From assembly GCA_026129485.1 (NCBI GenBank), contig JAHCHY010000012.1, positions 1 through 64,000 on the forward strand: 64,000 nt of DNA. Reading direction: 5' to 3'. A model generated the notes under the pieces. The model was not told the DNA's origin and ran no database searches. It saw only the letters and a list, made by a program, of their open reading frames with translations. Origin of the DNA: Cyclobacteriaceae bacterium. Its GTDB lineage: Bacteria; Bacteroidota; Bacteroidia; Cytophagales; Cyclobacteriaceae. Below are positions 60,975-64,000 of this stretch, in pieces (positions within the stretch are counted from its first letter, which is position 1; every line of letters starts with the position of its first letter). A program made the translations under genes and the position numbers.

Positions 60975-63593
60975 TCACTCCGTTCTCAAACTCTCCACCG
61001 GATTCGCCAAAGCCGCTCTCACAGACCGATAGCCTACTGTGAGCAAAACAACTCCAAGTATAATGGCCAGTTCCAGCATGAATATCCAGATGCCCATATC
61101 AACCTTGTACGCATAGAGCGAGAGCCAACGCGACATCAGCATCCAGCCAACAGGCGCTGCAATTAAAAACGCGATAATCACTAAGCGCGAGAATTCCTTT
61201 CCGAAAATCCAGAGTATCTGAGAAACATCTCCTCCCAGTACTTTTCGTATGCCTATCTCTTTTGTTTTTTGAATGGCCATAAACGATACCAGCCCGTATA
61301 AGCCCATGCAGCCGATCACGAGGGCAATACATGAAAAGACCTGTGTCAGCGTCATCATGGCTTGTTCTATCCGGTAAAATGCAGCAATCTGGTCATCGAG
61401 GAAATCATACTGGTACATCAGCTCCGGGTACATGCTGCTCCATGCTTTTTCAAGAGCGGCCAATGTGTTCGCTGCATCCTTCATATTTATTTTGATGGCG
61501 AACGCATTATAGGTTTCCTTTGCAGTGGTTATGGCTATCGGCTCAATGTCAGACCTAAGCGACTGGTCGTGAAAATCTTTTACCACACCGACAACCGGCC
61601 CTATCCAGGAATCGCCATTCACCGCAACCGGCCTGCCGAGCATATCCTCGGGAGAGGAAAGCCCAAGCTTTGCCGCCATCTTTTCATTTACGAGAAATTC
61701 CCGTGCTGTATCAGACGGTGTTAAATTCCTTCCGGCAACGAGACCGATACCGAACGTGGAAAGATAATTTTCGTCAGCGTTTCTTACGTTTACCGAAAAA
61801 GTTTCTGTTTCGCTGCGGTTATCGTACCTGAATGATGTACTCCAATGCTCGTTGGAAGCGGGCGCTGCAAAGCAAAGGGAAACATTCTCAACCTGCGGTA
61901 TAGCCAAAAACTGTTCCTTTAGTGTATTTGCCTTCGTGTCATTTGACCCGGTCGGGATCATCACCACGGCCTCATGGTTAAATCCCATATCGGTATTGCG
62001 GAAATATTTCATCTGGTAGAACACTACAATCAGGCCGATCAGCAAAACCTGCGAGATGGTGAATTGTGTAATGATAAGCCCACGCCTGATGTTAAAGCTT
62101 CCGCCCTGCTGCCCCTGAAACTTTCCTTTCAACGCCTGCACGGGCCTGAACCCCGACAGGACAATGCCGGGGTATGCGCCCGACAGGAACGTTACTGTGA
62201 ACATCAGCGCGAGCAAAAACCAAAGCGCGCTTATGTCGGAGAATAAATTGAGCGTTATTCGTATATTGAAAAATTCGTTCACGTAAGGCAGAACAGCATA
62301 AGAAACAAAAAATGCCAGCAACGTTGCTAATAAAACAATCACACCCGTTTCGGTTGTGAACTGCCAGAACAATTGCGTGCGTACGCTTCCCAGCACTTTG
62401 CGAATACCCACTTCTTTCGCCCGCGTAACAGCCTGCGCAGTAGCGAGGTTGATAAAGTTCAGGCAGGCCGTGAATACCAGCAGGAAGCCGACCATCGCCA
62501 GCACCCAGAGAATGGTTTTATCCATTCTTCCACCGTACTTTGCATTAAAATGAACATCATCAAGCGGCTGAAGCTTGTAGTGATGAACATTCTTGCTTTC
62601 CGCGCGGTACTTCTTTACATAAGCGGGTAAGACAAGCTCAACTTCTGCGGGAGTAACCCCGGGCTGAAGCCTCGCAAAGGTCTGAATGTCGGTGGTGATG
62701 CCGCCCCAGCCCCAATCATCATCGCCAGCATACCAGTGGTTGTACTGTTTTATGGTGCTGTACGAAAAATAAATTTCCGAACGCAGGTCAGTGTTGTCCG
62801 GGATGTCTTTCAGCACACCGGTTATGGTAAAATCAATGCGGTTATCAAACCGGAAGGTTTTGCCGAGGGGCGATTCATCGTCAAAATATTTTTTTGCGAT
62901 CCGTTCGCTCACGAGAGCCGTATTGGGTTCGGTGAGCATGTTATCACGCTTTCCCGAAACAAGCGGGAAATTGAAAATGTCGAAAAACTCAGGCTCGGCA
63001 AACGCTACTTCTTCCTTAAACTTTCTGATGTCAGCGTCTTCCTCCACTGCAATGAGTTGATCCGTTAGCGTGCACAGGCGAGCTGTTTTTTCGCCAAACG
63101 TATAATCATCGCGAAACGCTTTGCCGAAAGACGGAGGCACACTTCCACTAAAGCTCACCTGGTCGCGATGCGCTTCCGTAACAAAGCGGTAGATACGGTC
63201 GGAATTATTGTGAAAATTATCAATGTCTAAGTGATAGCTTATCAGGGAGAAAATCAATAACGCACAGGAAATGCCCAGGGCAAGACCTGACACATTGATA
63301 GCAGCATGTGTTTTTTTAGCGATGATGTTACGCCACGCAGTTTTTAAATAGCTTTTATACATACCGTAAGTGTTTAAGTTTTTATAGCCTTCTGTTGGTT
63401 TAATGATACCGGGTCTGCACAACAGCAGCACATCTATGATAAAAAACAGGTCTGCTTTCCGTTTGCCGGATTTGTTTAACCTTCTTTCATACACTTCCAT
63501 CAAATCCCCTTCTATATAATCTCTCAGCCTCGGATGGCAGTACCATCGGAAGAAGCGGAGAGCGGGTTTTGGTGGCGTTGAAGTTTCTTTCAT
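60975..63593 (-). CDS. Prefix-domain MacB/FtsX-type permease 1 of the array
   Basis: This is the first permease after the PadR gene, with 872 residues. The prefix spans about 1-65 (MKETSTPPKPALRFFRWYCH, RDYIEGDLMEVYERRLNKSG, ADLFFIIDVLLLCRPGII). Then comes KPTEGYKNLNTYGMYKSYLKTAWRN and TM1 near 99-120. Helices at about 365-525 and 760-865 surround a second periplasmic unit. Coupling motifs are AKEVGIRKVLGSVRTQ and KEIGIRKVLGGDVSQI, and it ends NPVESLRTE. It is 78 bp from the PadR stop and probably its co-transcribed target. Confidence 0.88.
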   Translation of the reverse strand: MKETSTPPKPALRFFRWYCHPRLRDYIEGDLMEVYERRLNKSGKRKADLFFIIDVLLLCRPGIIKPTEGYKNLNTYGMYKSYLKTAWRNIIAKKTHAAINVSGLALGISCALLIFSLISYHLDIDNFHNNSDRIYRFVTEAHRDQVSFSGSVPPSFGKAFRDDYTFGEKTARLCTLTDQLIAVEEDADIRKFKEEVAFAEPEFFDIFNFPLVSGKRDNMLTEPNTALVSERIAKKYFDDESPLGKTFRFDNRIDFTITGVLKDIPDNTDLRSEIYFSYSTIKQYNHWYAGDDDWGWGGITTDIQTFARLQPGVTPAEVELVLPAYVKKYRAESKNVHHYKLQPLDDVHFNAKYGGRMDKTILWVLAMVGFLLVFTACLNFINLATAQAVTRAKEVGIRKVLGSVRTQLFWQFTTETGVIVLLATLLAFFVSYAVLPYVNEFFNIRITLNLFSDISALWFLLALMFTVTFLSGAYPGIVLSGFRPVQALKGKFQGQQGGSFNIRRGLIITQFTISQVLLIGLIVVFYQMKYFRNTDMGFNHEAVVMIPTGSNDTKANTLKEQFLAIPQVENVSLCFAAPASNEHWSTSFRYDNRSETETFSVNVRNADENYLSTFGIGLVAGRNLTPSDTAREFLVNEKMAAKLGLSSPEDMLGRPVAVNGDSWIGPVVGVVKDFHDQSLRSDIEPIAITTAKETYNAFAIKINMKDAANTLAALEKAWSSMYPELMYQYDFLDDQIAAFYRIEQAMMTLTQVFSCIALVIGCMGLYGLVSFMAIQKTKEIGIRKVLGGDVSQILWIFGKEFSRLVIIAFLIAAPVGWMLMSRWLSLYAYKVDMGIWIFMLELAIILGVVLLTVGYRSVRAALANPVESLRTE

Positions 63594-63610
63594 AGATTCA
63601 TCTACTAATC

Positions 63611-63658
63611 GTTACCGGTTTCCAGTTACTGGTTACCGGTAACAGGCAACTGGTAACT
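63611..63658. repeat. Intergenic GTTACC/GGTAAC repeat 5 of the array
   Basis: The repeat lies between the PadR stop and permease 1 start, with the same succession of units as repeat 4 and only a few base changes. Confidence 0.7.
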
Positions 63659-63671
63659 GTGCTGCCTATTC

Positions 63672-64000
63672 TCAAATGAATTTAGCTTCCAACACCGTCT
63701 TCGGGATAGCCTTCCACAACTGCTCGCGGGTTTCTTTTGCGTAAAGCATCGCCTTCTTTCCCAGCGCGGTTATTTCAAAATAGCGCCTCGGTCTTCCGGC
63801 CCGGTCTTCAGTGCTTTCGCCTGAATACGATTTTAAATAGCCTTTATCTTCGAGGCGTAGCAAAGCCGTGTGCAGCGCGCCCATGCTTACCGTGCGTACT
63901 AAGCGTGATTCAATTTCATCTTTGATGGCTACACTGTAGGCTTCATTGTTAAGAATGCCTACCGTGAGGATTACGATTTCTTCAAACTCACCTAATTGAT
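63672..64000 (-). CDS. PadR-family transcriptional regulator (5'-truncated by window edge)
   Basis: Reading from the right edge, the visible 108 residues are LGEFEEIVILTVGILNNEAYS, VAIKDEIESRLVRTVSMGAL, HTALLRLEDKGYLKS, then GRPRRYFEITALGKKAMLYAKE. This is the winged-helix domain of PadR-type regulators, with the GALHTxLxRLExKGYLxS signature. They bind ligands through the dimer interface and repress adjacent membrane transporters. A shorter frame beginning at the internal ATG 63884 is an artefact of that codon. The start lies beyond 64000. It probably controls the permease run downstream. Confidence 0.92.
   Translation of the reverse strand, partial: QLGEFEEIVILTVGILNNEAYSVAIKDEIESRLVRTVSMGALHTALLRLEDKGYLKSYSGESTEDRAGRPRRYFEITALGKKAMLYAKETREQLWKAIPKTVLEAKFI

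Noticed and set aside
52828-63658. CRISPR array
   Set aside because: The repeats are spaced by whole genes, vary in sequence and lack spacers.
1-64000. tRNA, rRNA or other structured RNA genes
   Set aside because: No cloverleaf-like stretch or rRNA motif was found in the gaps. Short gaps contain only hairpins and repeats.

Overview
The window looks like a chromosomal segment of a member of the Bacteroidota, most likely the order Cytophagales (inference). Genes lack Shine-Dalgarno sequences. Several are preceded by the Bacteroidota-type promoter (TTG, 19-21 nt, then TAnnTTTG or TACCTTCG). There is a TonB-dependent receptor with an N-terminal carboxypeptidase-like domain, a lamin-tail surface protein, many lipoproteins, and numerous MacB/FtsX-like permeases of about 800 residues. 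No rRNA, tRNA, CRISPR array, insertion sequence or prophage was seen.

Layout. 1-3010: 3' part of metK, small unknown genes, an XRE regulator with a candidate operator, and a cluster of REP-like hairpins. 3042-8269: ribosome hibernation factor, Xer recombinase, S21, acyl-CoA dehydrogenase, and an overlapping ugd-uxs pair that makes UDP-xylose. 8275-12832: the rimP-nusA-infB operon, with a promoter and a leader hairpin. 12852-21036: lemA, asd, a lamin-tail secreted protein, a histone-H1-like/DksA fusion, scpB, an RluB-type pseudouridine synthase with a long basic tail, and a DUF433/DUF5615 toxin-antitoxin pair. 21037-26967: a lone MacB-like permease, an ECF sigma/anti-sigma-like pair and small proteins. 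27025-32881: a secreted S9 peptidase with an in-frame palindromic repeat, a holin-like membrane protein, an exonuclease/GIY-YIG fusion, a SemiSWEET and MoxR. 33139-38061: a TonB receptor followed by a beta-helix-like lipoprotein. 38216-47874: lipoproteins, a TIGR01777 epimerase, a secreted GH130-like protein, a LOG/lytic transglycosylase/creatininase/PNP run, a second DUF433/DUF5615 locus whose toxin is frameshifted, an oxidoreductase and a fatty-acid desaturase.

47905-64000 is the most unusual region. A PadR-type regulator (its 5' end lies outside the window) is followed on the same strand by five tandem paralogous permeases of 872-886 residues. Each starts with the same cytoplasmic prefix of about 65 residues. 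A sixth, divergent permease without the prefix closes the run. No ATP-binding subunit is present in the window. The prefixes are nearly invariant while the extracellular domains have diverged. Most intergenic gaps carry a related palindromic repeat, and two gene ends share an 89-bp identical block that contains a relic of an older gene terminus. This is the best candidate here for an undescribed system, possibly a PadR-controlled, diversifying set of envelope permeases.
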